DNA of 10,921 bases from Echinostoma caproni. Its lineage: Eukaryota; Platyhelminthes; Trematoda; Plagiorchiida; Echinostomatidae. A program made the translations under genes and the position numbers. Under the pieces are notes generated by a model. It saw nothing but the letters and a program-made list of their open reading frames with translations, did not search any database and was not told where the DNA came from. The stretch is taken from NCBI GenBank assembly GCA_900618425.1, contig UZAN01048627.1, forward strand, positions 6,451 through 17,371. The letters are read 5' to 3'. Below, piece after piece: positions 1-8,951 of the stretch. Within the stretch, counting starts at the first letter, position 1. Each line of letters begins with the position of its first letter.

Positions 1-345
1 CGATAATTTTTACGTCATCGGCAAACAGGAAGGACGGTTGTACTATCCTCTTGGTCAGATCATCTATGTAGACGAGGAATAGAAGAGGTCCTAGCACGGA
101 CCCTTGGGGCACACCACTACAGGCTGCCCCCTGGTGGACATTTCACCCTCTACCCTGACAGAAGGACCGGCCAAGTAGGTACCCCGTAATCCATCTGACA
201 ACTTGTTCAGACAGACGGAAGGTCTTTAGTTTTTCGATCAACAGTCGGTGGATGACCGAGTCGAATGCCTTTTGGAAGTATGAGTAACAGACTTCCACAC
301 GCTCCCCCCGATCAAGCCTTTGGGTGATCTCGTCCATGAAGTCCA

Positions 346-352
346 GCANGCA
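346..352. other. Probable assembly join (N at 349)
   Basis: GCA occurs directly on both sides of the N. Collapsing the N and one GCA removes 4 bp and joins the two RT frames on either side. With only 3 bp repeated, chance is possible, but the restored frame supports a join. Confidence 0.6.
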
Positions 353-1593
353 AGTTTGATAGGCAGGACCTCTTCTGCACAAAACCGTGCTGGTTGGGAG
401 ATATCAAACCCTGGCTTAGAACGTGCTCTGCTATGCTATCCCTGAGGATACTTTCCATAATCTTCAGTGGAATAGGCAGCAAACTGACCGGCCTATAATT
501 TCCTACCGAGTCCCTGGGCCCTCCCTTGTGGATAGGCACCACCTCTGCTATTTTCCAATCTGCTGAAAGTTGACCGTAACAAAGGAATAGGTTAAACAGG
601 TGTTCTAGTGGATTGGCAAGGACTGTTGCCAGGGGTTTCAGTATGACTGGGTGGATACCATTTGATCCTGCCGATTTGCCTGTATTTAGGCGCCTCGGGT
701 GATCCTAAATCTCCTGGGGGAGAATTTCGCAGTCTGGCATATGTGGGATGGACCTCGGAGTTTGTTGGCCCCCGGGTGCCCCGATGTCCCTAACGTGAAC
801 TGCTTCAAAGAAGCGTCTGGAGAGTTCGGCTTTCTCAGAGCTGGCTAGGACTGGGTGGTTGCTCTCATCCTTAAGAGCACCTATAGCCGTACGCAGCTTG
901 GAGTTAGCTTGTAGTTGAAGAATGCCTTGGGGCATTCTTTAATTCTCCGCGCCAGTCCCGTTTCGAAGGCCCTTCGGCTAACCGTCTGGGCATTGATCGC
1001 CCTGTCTCTCTCCCTGAGGTACTGGAGATACCTTTGGTGGCTACGGGTCCTGAGGTACTGGCTCCAAGCTTGACGCTTTCGGGCTTGTACCTTTGCCACC
1101 CTGCTGGACCACCAGGGGAGTTTGCCGTTTCTGCAGATCCTCAGCGGAGCAAACTCCGAAGTGAGCAATAATAGGTTGGACTTAATGGTGGTCCAAAGCC
1201 CTTCTATAGTGTTGAGCTGCTACCCCCAGTGTGGCTCAGAGGCTCTTTCAATGAGGGAGTTACTGTTTATTCTGTGGAAGGCTTTCCTCCATTTTATGTA
1301 AGGATTTGGGCCGTTTTCCTGTAAACAGAAACGCAATACTACATGGTCACTCCTACCCAGTGGTGGGGAGGTTCTCAAGTCGGTCACGTCATTGGGATAT
1401 TTACTCCGGACTAGGTCCAATAACCCAGGGTTTTATCCGCTGCATGGGGTGGTTGACGTTTTGGACTAGTGCGCAATCAAGAAAAAAAATTAGTAGTAAG
1501 TGGCCAAAACTGTTTGGTGGTGCCTACGTGGAATTCCAGTCGACTTCTTGGACATTAAAGTCCCCTGGTTGACCCGTGGCTAAGCTGTCTGAG

Positions 1594-1610
1594 GTCTGTC
1601 TGTCTGTCTG
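1594..1610. repeat. (GTCT)4 tetranucleotide repeat inside ORF2
   Basis: Four GTCT units plus one G lie within the endonuclease coding region. The frame reading from upstream (YRSP side) and the frame giving GDFN downstream differ by one base, and they switch inside or next to this repeat. Removing one 4-bp unit would put both in a single frame, so replication slippage is a simple explanation of the break. Confidence 0.8.
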
Positions 1611-2098
1611 ATAGTAGTTGCTTATCCTCCACCTGGGATGCTGAAGGACTGCGATAAACACAGCCTACCGCCAGTTGCTTTATGGGGAGGTGGATCGCAC
1701 AGGCTGCTACCTGGATGTTAGGTGTGTTTAAGGGAGCGACTGTTTCAGTTTGGTGCTGCTCGTTGGTCATGAGCAGTGCTCCTCCTCCTATGAGATTGTC
1801 TTCCCTATCGGTTCTGAAGACAGTGAAACCTTTTGGTTTTAACGACTCGATGTCTTCATTCGGTCGAAACCAGGTTTCGTTTATCGCTATGCCGTCGGAG
1901 TGGATGCACTCCGAGGTTAATTCACCCCATTTGTTCCCCAGGCTGCAGGCATTTGTGCTGAAAACCCGCAGGTCTGACCTGTGACTAATGATGGGAACTT
2001 GAGGGTAGTACTCGGGCTCTAGTCCCGAGTTCGCCCTGCGTTTTTTGCAACGGAGGGTTTACGGGGTATGCCAGGCGATTCTAGCCTGGGCTTGCGTT

Positions 2099-3166
2099 TT
2101 AGGTTGGGTGGCTGCGCGTTGGCTGGGGCCGACTAGTAGGAGGTACAACCGCAGTGAGTGTTTCTTTTGTCACCTTTGCTACCACCTTAGGTAGCCACAG
2201 AGAAGGTAACTTCATGGGTGGCACATTCGGAAGCAGTTTCTCTAATCGACCCTTTCGAGTATTGTCTGGTTCTACGGATATGGCCCCTTTGATCTCCGCC
2301 CTCAGTTGGGTAGAGACTGCGAGGAAGGAACCACGGTGCCGTGGGTTGCTGAACTCGACAAGCACAGGTCTCCCATTATTTCCTTGTGGAGACCATTTTC
2401 CTAGCCGTAGCACTTTTTTTATGTTTGCGTGAGGAGGAGTGCCTGATGGTCTGAGGAGGGAGGTGACATGATGCCTTATTAGCGCTTCCCTCTGCTTTGC
2501 TACCCGACAGAAAGGCTCACCTAAGCCTTTGATTATTACATTCCTATGCCTCCCGAGAGCGATGTCGGCGTTCGCCTGGAGGGTTTTCATGCTGTTGGAG
2601 TTCGATGCAGATAACTTGGCTACTCTGGCAAGTTGAGTGGCTTGGTTGGCTAGGGAGCCGGTGATCGCCTTNACTTGTCATGTCATCCCTAAGACTTTTC
2701 ATATGTCGATGGTGGGCTTAATGTCCTTCCTTTCTATCACTGATATCTAGGGTGGAGCTACAGTGTGCTTCTGTGAGCTTTTCGTCTGAGGCAGGGGTTG
2801 GCCCGGTCCTTTCCTGCGGCGAGCTACCCGCACTCGGCTTTAGTGGTGCCAGTATCTGAACATCCGGTTTACGTGGGGTAACGGGTCTAGCGGCCTTCAT
2901 TTTGGCTGCCTGTGTAAAAATGTTTGCGCAAGCATAACAAACCCATTTTAGGCATTTGTGCTCGGTGTAGAGTCGGTAGGCCTTGATGGTCAGTTTACAG
3001 CACTTTCGGTGATACCAGGTATCGCAAAAGTCGCAGCAGGTACCNAGGTACCCTCGCTTACACTAACTAGGAAATCTGTTTTCCCACAGGGAAATACCCT
3101 GGCCTCAGTTTCAGGACTAACCATTTCGGCTGACGAGCATTTTCTGCTCACAGCTCTGGTAGTCAT
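2099..3166 (-). pseudogene. CR1-like ORF1: PHD-like zinc finger and RNA-binding-like domain, broken
   Basis: The start ATG is at 3164-3166 and the stop at 2099-2101. Three segments in different frames are visible. The first (3166 to about 3046) begins MTTRAVSRK. The second (about 3062-2718) carries a Cys/His cluster with CDFC (3024-3035), WYHRKC (3000-3017) and WVCYAC (2928-2945), a PHD-like arrangement, then a Pro/Ser-rich linker. The third (about 2677-2099) starts with a Gln/Ala-rich possible helix and continues into a basic domain of about 160 residues with NVIIKGLGE and VLRLGKW, resembling the nucleic-acid-binding part of LINE ORF1 proteins. The break at the N at 3045 may be an assembly artefact; that between 2718 and 2680 has no such simple explanation. 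ORF1 proteins of this type bind element RNA; the role here is inferred. Confidence 0.78.
3038..3052. other. Probable assembly join (N at 3045)
   Basis: AGGTACC is present perfectly on both sides of the N (3038-3044 and 3046-3052). Collapsing N plus one copy removes 8 bp and fuses the ORF1 start frame with the zinc-finger frame. Confidence 0.75.
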
Positions 3167-3327
3167 CAGGATTTAACCTGTTGCGTCCGGGTGGTAGGTT
3201 CTGATGATTACAGTAGAATGCGAGAGCCTTAGGGTAACGGATATAGTTATAGATATATAGCTTGGGATTAATATGATAGAAAAATTAGAGAGACGTATAA
3301 TGAAAAAAACAGAGTCAAGAGTCATCG
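3167..3327 (-). other. CR1 5' leader and junction with Gypsy A
   Basis: This short stretch separates the CR1 ORF1 start from the first recognisable Gypsy codons. The part next to ORF1 is of mixed composition and probably belongs to the CR1 5' UTR. The part from about 3238 to 3310 is AT-rich. No target-site duplication can be tested, because the other end of the CR1 copy is outside the window. Confidence 0.45.
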
Positions 3328-4890
3328 TTCCCAGATGGACCCGCCAAGGCGATTGCTCATGCATCTCGCACGCTATCGGCAGCTGAGAAAAACTATGGAC
3401 AAGTAGAGAAAGAAGCGCTGGCCGTCGTGTTCGCCGTGAAAAAGTTCCATAAGTTCTTGTGTGACACGTTTCACGCTTCTCACTGACCACAAACCCTTAC
3501 TGTTCATATTCGGGTCAAAGAAAGGCATTCCAGCATACTCCGCCAGCCGACTGCAACGTTGGGCTACCATACTACTGGGATATGATTTCGATATCCAGTA
3601 CCGCCGCACAGCAGACTTCAGACAAGCAGATGGATTGTCTCGCCTCATCGGAACCAACCAAACGGGCGATGAAGACAATGTGATCGCAGCCGTACAAGTC
3701 GAGGAGGACGTCCGACTGGCAGACAGCATCAGAGGCATTCCCGCCACTGCCTCCGAAATACGTGATGCAACCCAGCGAGACCCCGTACTCAAAAAGGTGA
3801 TGAAGTTCAACACCTCCTGGCCACAGAAGAGCACCGCTGGAGATCTCACGCATTTCTTCCGACGCCGTTATTCCCTGTCCGTCGTCGACGGGTGTGTCAT
3901 GTGTTCCGATCGTGTGGTTGTCCCTGCATCCCTCCACCGAGCCGTCCTTCGCCAATTCCACTCCGGACATCCCGGTATATCCAAAATGAAGGCACTCGCC
4001 CGCGGCTATGCATACTGGCCCGCAATGGATGCCGACATAGAGGAGACTGTGAACCAATGCTCTCGCTGCCAAAAAGCCGCAAAACTTCCAGCACGACAAC
4101 CACCTTTGCCATGGCCTAAACCAGAGACACCATGTTCTCGGCTGCACATCGATTTCGCTGGGCCAATCAACGGGATCTCATCATCGTCGACGCATACTCC
4201 AAATGGCCGGAAGTGATTCCCTTGAGGACCGCCACTTCGTCCACTACCATCGCCGCATTCCAGCGAACTTTCGGTCAACACGGCCTTCCTTTAGAAGTAG
4301 TGTCCGACAATGGGTCACAGTTCACCTCGACCCAGTTCCGCGACTTCTGCAACCGACAGCAAATCCGGCAGCTACACTCTCCGCCGTATCACCCTCAGTC
4401 CAACGGTCAAGCGGAAAGGTTCGTGGACAAGTTCAAACGCGCACTTCAGAAGTCGCACGGGGAGGGGACCAGTGAAGCGCGCCACAGCCAATTTTTGCTT
4501 CTGTACCGCACAACTCCAAATCCATCGGCACCTGGAAGAGTCTCGCAGACAGAACTGTTAATGGGTCGGAAACTGAGAACCGTCCGCGCAGCCATGATTC
4601 CATCGGCCGCTTGTGTTCATCAGTCGTCAGCCCCCAAGTGCACCTTCGCCAATGGATCCTGTGTCAACGCACGCGTTTACCGTGCTGATCATCCCAGTGG
4701 GCGCAAGCCACAATACTCAAGCGTTGCGGTAGCAGGCTGTACGACGTGAAGGTCGGAAGCGAGACATGGGTCCGACATCAAAATCAACTCCGACCCAGAC
4801 ATGAACATGAGAGCAAGATGCTGGACTGACAGAGTTCGACGCCCTGTACGACCCTTCCAAGTGGACCCAAAGGCCAAACGCTACCAATGA
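3328..4890 (+). pseudogene. Gypsy A pol fragment: RNase H end and integrase, frameshifted
   Basis: RNase H is read from 3328 ([14 protein letters not shown]) to about 3455. It shifts frame there (stop at 3484-3486 in the first frame) and continues from 3461 with LTDHKPLL and ADGLSRL. Integrase follows: a zinc-binding HHCC module with His near 3959-3970 and Cys at 4058-4060 and 4067-4069, then the core. The core triad is Asp 4151-4153 (HIDFAGP), Asp 4306-4308 (SDNG) and Glu 4414-4416 (NGQAERF), with 35 residues between the last two, as in D-D35E integrases. A deletion-type frameshift near 4170-4180 separates the first Asp from the rest. Another near 4735 precedes the C-terminal WVRHQNQLRPR stretch (about 4777-4812). 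The last codons (…KRYQ) end at the stop 4888-4890. The catalytic residues survive but no single frame links them. Confidence 0.88.
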
Positions 4891-4898
4891 ACTTTGTT

Positions 4899-4906
4899 GG
4901 GGGAGA
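4899..4906 (+). other. Polypurine tract of Gypsy A
   Basis: GGGGGAGA lies between the pol stop (4888-4890) and the TGTT that opens the LTR. This is the expected position of the plus-strand primer for reverse transcription in LTR elements. Confidence 0.7.
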
Positions 4907-4911
4907 TGTTA

Positions 4912-4932
4912 GGTAAAAAGACTATTTTTACC
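4912..4932. repeat. Perfect hairpin at the start of the LTR
   Basis: GGTAAAAA (4912-4919) and TTTTTACC (4925-4932) are perfect reverse complements separated by five bases. It lies five bases inside the LTR edge. It could be a protein-binding site or incidental. Confidence 0.75.
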
Positions 4933-4985
4933 TTTAACTGTCTATTTTTCGAGTATTTTCAATTAGGGGCATCTCGAATCAATAC

Positions 4986-5002
4986 TAATCTCGCGGAGAT
5001 TA
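4986..5002. repeat. Short palindrome in LTR U3
   Basis: TAATCTC (4986-4992) and GAGATTA (4996-5002) form a perfect 7-bp inverted repeat around GCG. In U3 such a site could be a regulatory half-site pair; nothing else supports that. Confidence 0.65.
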
Positions 5003-5137
5003 ATCAATAACATTGCGTCATATGGAAATATTCACTCTGTTCGTCCAATCCGTGATCTATGGCCGATTGAACTTTGCTAACTGTGTAATTGATTGCTACA
5101 ATCTTTTTCTTGCGTTAATCGATGCTATTTTGAGTCA

Positions 5138-5145
5138 CATATAAG
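5138..5145 (+). promoter_or_regulatory. TATA-like motif in the LTR
   Basis: CATATAAG lies about 230 bases into the LTR. It would place transcription start near 5165-5175 and divide the LTR into U3 and R. Motif and position are consistent with an LTR promoter, but this rests on one short match. Confidence 0.35.
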
Positions 5146-5450
5146 CATCAGAGTAAAACTTGTAAATTGACTTTTTTCCTGTGTGTGTGTCAAGTACACG
5201 TTCGCTGTGCACTATCTGTGTTCTTGATTACGCAGCTGGGAGAAGGCTACTAGTGCTCGTGGTGTCCAAATCTGTGCTGTGATCGTACTTGTGGGGCTAG
5301 ACGATTAGTGTGGCCGTTGAGGTACGTGTGTTCCTTATGTGTCGTCTTGTGATATCTTGTTGTGTGTACATGGTGATCAATCGGGATTCGGACACAACAG
5401 TACCAAAGATGACCACAAGTGTCAAACAGCTTTAATGTCGACATATTTCA

Positions 5451-5612
5451 CGGGCGGTGGTGGCCCGGTAGTAGCGTCACCAAATTATCACCTCGGGAAA
5501 CGTGTGTTTGAATCCCACCACTCCCGCCTGACTTTCCCCACGGCAGCCCTTTGATTGGCTGCTTCCCCGTTCCGGAAAATTGTATCACTGTGTATTCAAT
5601 AAAAGGAAGTAA
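5451..5612 (+). repeat. tRNA-derived SINE-like repeat, copy 1
   Basis: The head resembles an RNA polymerase III promoter. TGGCCCGGTAGT (5461-5472) matches most of the tRNA A-box consensus, and TGTTTGAATCC (5505-5515) matches 9 of 11 B-box positions. The spacing between them is tRNA-like. A body with CAGCCCTTTGATTGGC (about 5544-5559) follows, then a tail with TTCAATAAAAGGAAGTAA (5594-5611) and an A-rich run. The decisive evidence that this is a dispersed repeat is a diverged copy on the other strand at 8366-8516. The exact 5' end is uncertain. The family is not named. Confidence 0.72.
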
Positions 5613-8227
5613 GATGAAAAAAGAAAAGAAAATTGATATTATATTTATATACGAATGTTGATAAGTTCAGGTCATAAAATGGAAGCCCAAGGGATTGCCG
5701 CGTTTTTGAACAGTGAGATCCCATCAAGCAACACAATCTGTTTTATTCGGCCTTTCCGTTCCTCACGGTTCTTACCACATGAACTGTCTCATGGACCATG
5801 TCTGGCGATGCCCCTGGGACGGATTCAAGCAAGCTGATTTAACACTCAATTGGAGCGTGGTGAACTGAGCGAAACATCTGCAATTGGCACTCTATGTACG
5901 CGTTCGATAGGCCGACCAATATAAGACATCTCGCATCCATTGATGTATAATCCGGGAAGTAAGCGTATGTGTGATCATCAACGTGTTCTTGTACGAATTC
6001 ATACACACATTACACAACCTAGAATTATGTGAGCACTACTTGGTTTAGTTGAACACAGGATCAGTTAAGACAATAATACGCACATCTCGATGCATCAAAC
6101 CGTTCAGTGATAAACGCGCTTCGTTCTATGAAAAAAGGTCAAGATTAAGTACTGAGAATAGTCAGGTGTCGCGTCTTAGTCAAGTTCGAAGTTGAATAAA
6201 TGTGGATTCCTAATTCTCTCTGCGTGTCCAAATTTCAAAAGACAGGATAATTTATTTATTTAGTAGAGTAATCCGTGATGACTCGCGAAAATGTACTGCC
6301 TATCTTGTGCGACTGCACGGCATTTACTGCTCATCATTACCTTGTACAAATCAGTTAAACTCCTCAAACCCTTTATTGAACGAGTTTAGAAGATAGGCAT
6401 CCGAAGTATACGATTCAAAATCGTCCGTATCAAATTATGATATTTGAATCGTTACAGCACACTGTCGGTCACAGTTAATTTTGACATTCAAATGAGAAAA
6501 CAATCTGCTGAACGCTGTTGAAATCTAAGCTAGCTTTTGCTTACTAATGAGTAGGGCAATAAGGGCTGTAGTATAATGAAGTGCGGTTTAAATTTCAGCT
6601 AACGGACATCGATTTCAGGTTTTGCGATCGTTCTGAATAAAGATTTTGATGGAATTTGTTTCGAGTCAGTTGTTTAGGCCGTCAACCAGCCGCAGTAATA
6701 ACTATCCTCGTACCGTTTTAACAACAGCTCGCGTTCACATGGAAAGAAAATCACGCTCAAACAGGCAGATATTCAATGCACCGAGAAAACAGGACTTATG
6801 CATTATAACGCTTGCTCTGAGCTTAGAGTAATTTACATCAAACCCACATACATTCGAAGTTACCAAATGGATGAAAATACATGCACCTGACATCAAATTG
6901 TCATTCGATTTATGCAAAATACAACACCCGTGAACGTGAAGCTATCCGGTGTTGACGGCCTGCCGGTAAGTCTTCTTACGAATCTCAAATTGCGCGACCT
7001 CCTAGTGTCTCGTTGCCCGAGGTAGACAAAATCACTCGCGGGAGTCGTAGATGTTTATTGGCGTATCGTGGTACTAGATAGTACTGAATGCGTGCCGAGA
7101 TGACGCTAAACAATACAAGCAATGTATGCAGAAGCAAATTGAAAGCGTGTCACACGTGTTGCGTGAGTTTAAACAGCATCCAGCTTATACATACACCTGA
7201 GCGGAAAACCGTGCTCAGTAAAACTCAAGCAGTGAAGTAAAACACAAAGGAATATCATAGTTGGAGTCAGAGTAAATTGTGAAGAAAATAAGAACAGAAA
7301 ACGCCCTCACGGGTTGCTCTTTTTCTTCGTACAATCATAGTCACTACAAACGGGATAAAATACTGCAGTATTTTCCTTTAACAATATATAATAGCAACAG
7401 GTGGAATTTACATCCAAGGAAAACATCAAGAGTTCCGTCAGCTAATTTTGATTGGAAGGAGCCTGGATTAACTTTCCGTTTATACCGAATAAAACTGGAG
7501 AATGTAAAATACAGTCGCCTGTCGATTTGACAGATTATCGCTCGGATGTCATCCTCTAACAGAAACTACAGTTCAACCAGTGAACCGTACAATCAGGTTT
7601 GAGTTAGGCCCTCGCTACAGCTCAACCATGCTCACATGCCTACATCTATGCGGGAGCAAAGTTCGGGATCCTTCACACGAAAAACATGTTTTACCAATGT
7701 ATAAATTGTCTGTTGACTATCCACTTCAAGCGTACTCAAGTTATTGGATATGACAACTAGGAATAGAATCACGTAAATCGGTTCTTCCATACAAACGTAC
7801 CTGAGTGAATTGCCATCACTGACGAGTGATAGTCGGTACTAATGATTCGTGAGTTTATCCACGACTGCAGGAATTGACTATCGTGTATAATTAAGATGCA
7901 GGAATGGCATTCAGTCGCATGAACAACACTGACCACATCACTGTGACCAATCTATCCTCTTGAAGAACCATAAAAAATACGCCTCGCAAATGCTGACAAA
8001 CCCGTGATGGAGGGATGGTATCGACAATTTACCAATGAGGCTTCTGACCATCCGTGAAAGACTCCTCCAGAAAAATCTGAGGAAAAAAATATTTGTTACT
8101 CCCACGCCTATCATTCAGCGTTAAACAGAACATGGTCAAATACCATATGAAATGATGTCGATAACCCCTACCTAAATCGAGGCGATGTGAAAAACTTATC
8201 TCTTCTCAACTAAAATGTCGAAAGCAC
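5613..8227. other. Anonymous non-coding DNA
   Basis: I see no gene, transposon protein, RNA gene or strong repeat in these 2.6 kb. The longest open frames are about 60-83 codons (5655-5837, 6646-6831, 7279-7530 plus; 6735-6917 minus), with no recognisable domain. It could be intergenic or intronic DNA, or very old repeats. Confidence 0.6.
6410..6452. repeat. Imperfect inverted repeat
   Basis: ACGATTCAAA (6410-6419) and TTTGAATCGT (6443-6452) are perfect 10-bp reverse complements. A shorter inner pair, CAAAT and ATTTG, lies in the loop. No transposon ends or genes are associated. Confidence 0.6.
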
Positions 8228-8354
8228 TAGAAGTGATTTTCCCATTTATTGTAGTTTGTTACTTGTGCACATCCACAACCCCAACTGATCTTACAAGTCC
8301 GGAATCATCGCATGCAAGGCGTGTGTGTTACTAGTGTGGGAACTACCTCAAACA
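8228..8354. repeat. Faint partial unit of the 0.44-kb tandem repeat
   Basis: The stretch around TTTCCCATTTATTG (8238 on) aligns loosely with 8836 on. The segment from 8290 (CTTACAAGTC...CGCATG) aligns with 8889 on (CTTTCAAGTC...CGCATG). The offset is about 598; subtracting the SINE insert leaves about 440, the same period as the two clearer units. Confidence 0.45.
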
Positions 8355-8365
8355 TTTTTAATTTT

Positions 8366-8516
8366 TACTTCCTCTTTATTGAATATGCAATGATAAAATT
8401 TTCAGGAAGGGGAAGCGGCCAATCAAAGGGCTGTTATACAACACAGATCGAGAGAGTCTGGCGGTGGTGGTGGGAGTGGAACACACGTCCTCAGCAGTGA
8501 TAATTGGTGACGACAC
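8366..8516 (-). repeat. SINE-like repeat, copy 2 (inverted)
   Basis: The reverse complement shares with copy 1 GTCACCAA..TTATCAC, ACGTGTGTT, CAGCCCTTTGATTGGC and CGCTTCCCC (copy 1 GCTTCCCC). It also shares GAAAATT.TATCA and TATTCAATAAA followed by GGAAGTAA at the tail. About nine bases including most of the B box are missing relative to copy 1, so this copy should have lost an internal Pol III promoter. An A-rich tail lies at about 8354-8367 (seen as T on the plus strand). It sits between two alignable parts of a tandem repeat unit, as expected of an insertion. Confidence 0.72.
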
Positions 8517-8951
8517 CGTTCAGGCTAAACCGAATTGCATTGTCTTGTTCGATGATAGTCAGACAGTTAGGTTGGTCAGACAGAAACCAATGCACACACA
8601 GTTGACTACCTCTCAGCTCCCTTCGAAAGACACCCACCAAATCACCTCTTCCATACACATTACGGGCTCACATGCCACAAACCTACTAGACGCATGCAAC
8701 AATCCGCAATCAACTCACAGTTACTTCTCTCCTATGCTGTACGATATTTCATACTGATTTCATCTAAAAAGTCTGCTACATTTCACATTTACGCACAATC
8801 CGAATTCGTTCTTGCAGTGAAACATTAGGCTGGAGTTTCCCTCATATTCGAGCTAATCAGGTGTGCCTATCCACCGTACCGTCCGTGCTTTCAAGTCACC
8901 GTTCACCGCATGAAGGGCATGTTTCAGACTTGTGTCAACCAGCTCATACCA
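8517..8951. repeat. Degenerate tandem repeat, unit 1
   Basis: Shared anchors with the next unit are GCACACACAGTTGA (8592-8605 against 9045-9058), CCACAAACCTAC (8675-8686 against 9128-9139) and ACGCACAATCC (8791-8801 against 9223-9233). Order and orientation are the same. The offset moves from 453 to 432, so small indels have accumulated. No coding sense is apparent. Confidence 0.7.

Larger units (their letters stand above)
1..2059 (-). pseudogene. CR1-like ORF2: endonuclease plus reverse transcriptase, broken
   Basis: In living elements this polyprotein nicks target DNA and reverse transcribes the element RNA. The endonuclease runs from about 2059 to 1300. Its catalytic Glu is in NETW (codon 1876-1878), a GDFN motif lies at 1554-1565, and the terminal SDH has Asp 1346-1348 and His 1343-1345. 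A basic linker follows (about 1280-920). The RT then shows a fingers region with NYRPVSLL (near 500), motif A at about 260-289, [10 protein letters not shown] (about 85-120) and catalytic FADD at 14-25. Breaks include a frameshift at the GTCT repeat near 1594-1610, another between 1430 and 1420, a lost base near 911, a stop at 143-145 within a short out-of-frame stretch, and one at the N at 349. In motif A the catalytic Asp appears as Tyr (codon 278-280). No start ATG was found; an upstream stop near 2058 limits the frame. Confidence 0.87.
1..3320 (-). mobile_element. CR1-like non-LTR retrotransposon, 3' end beyond window
   Basis: Read on the minus strand, this block holds in order a short 5' leader, ORF1 with a PHD-like zinc finger and an RNA-binding-like domain, then ORF2 with an APE-type endonuclease and a reverse transcriptase. 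That order and the residue patterns match CR1-clade LINEs; CR1-like elements are known in flukes. The element leaves the window at base 1, within the RT domain, so the RT end and 3' UTR are not seen. The 5' boundary is unclear: ORF1 begins near 3166 and recognisable Gypsy sequence begins by 3328, so it lies between them. Both ORFs carry stops and frameshifts. Family assignment comes from recognising motifs, not from a search. Confidence 0.88.
3328..5399 (+). mobile_element. Gypsy A: 3' half of a Ty3/Gypsy LTR retrotransposon
   Basis: The plus strand reads, in the usual Ty3/Gypsy order, RNase H (C-terminal part), integrase, polypurine tract and a probable 3' LTR. Gag, protease, reverse transcriptase, the start of RNase H and the 5' LTR are absent. 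Residue patterns such as [20 protein letters not shown] and LTDHKPLL resemble the mag-like or K02A2.6-like Gypsy lineage, an attribution by memory. The element is cut exactly where the neighbouring CR1 begins. Confidence 0.88.
4907..5399 (+). repeat. Probable 3' LTR of Gypsy A (about 493 bp)
   Basis: The block starts TGTT (4907-4910) directly after the polypurine tract and is proposed to end at AACA (5396-5399), giving the TG...CA ends usual for LTRs. The left end is well supported. The right end is a choice, since another AACA-like end lies nearby (CAAACA near 5423-5428) and no 5' LTR is present for comparison. Inside are two short palindromes, a TATA-like motif and a GT run (about 5181-5190). 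Confidence 0.7.

Noticed and set aside
1306..2432. Plus-strand open frames of 88-100 codons over the CR1 element.
   Set aside because: They are antisense to the clear endonuclease and ORF1 domains.
3572..4281. Long minus-strand open frames opposite Gypsy A (for example 3572-4147, 191 codons).
   Set aside because: They are antisense shadows of the RNase H/integrase coding strand, have no domain, and overlap a recognisable protein on the plus strand.
5451..5520. A functional tRNA gene.
   Set aside because: Only the A- and B-box-like segments fit. The acceptor and anticodon stems do not form a proper cloverleaf by eye, and the repeat copy shows it is SINE-like.
5339..5837. Short open frames at 5339-5554 and 5655-5837 as possible small genes.
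   Set aside because: The first crosses the LTR end and the SINE. The second has no domain, start context or neighbour support.
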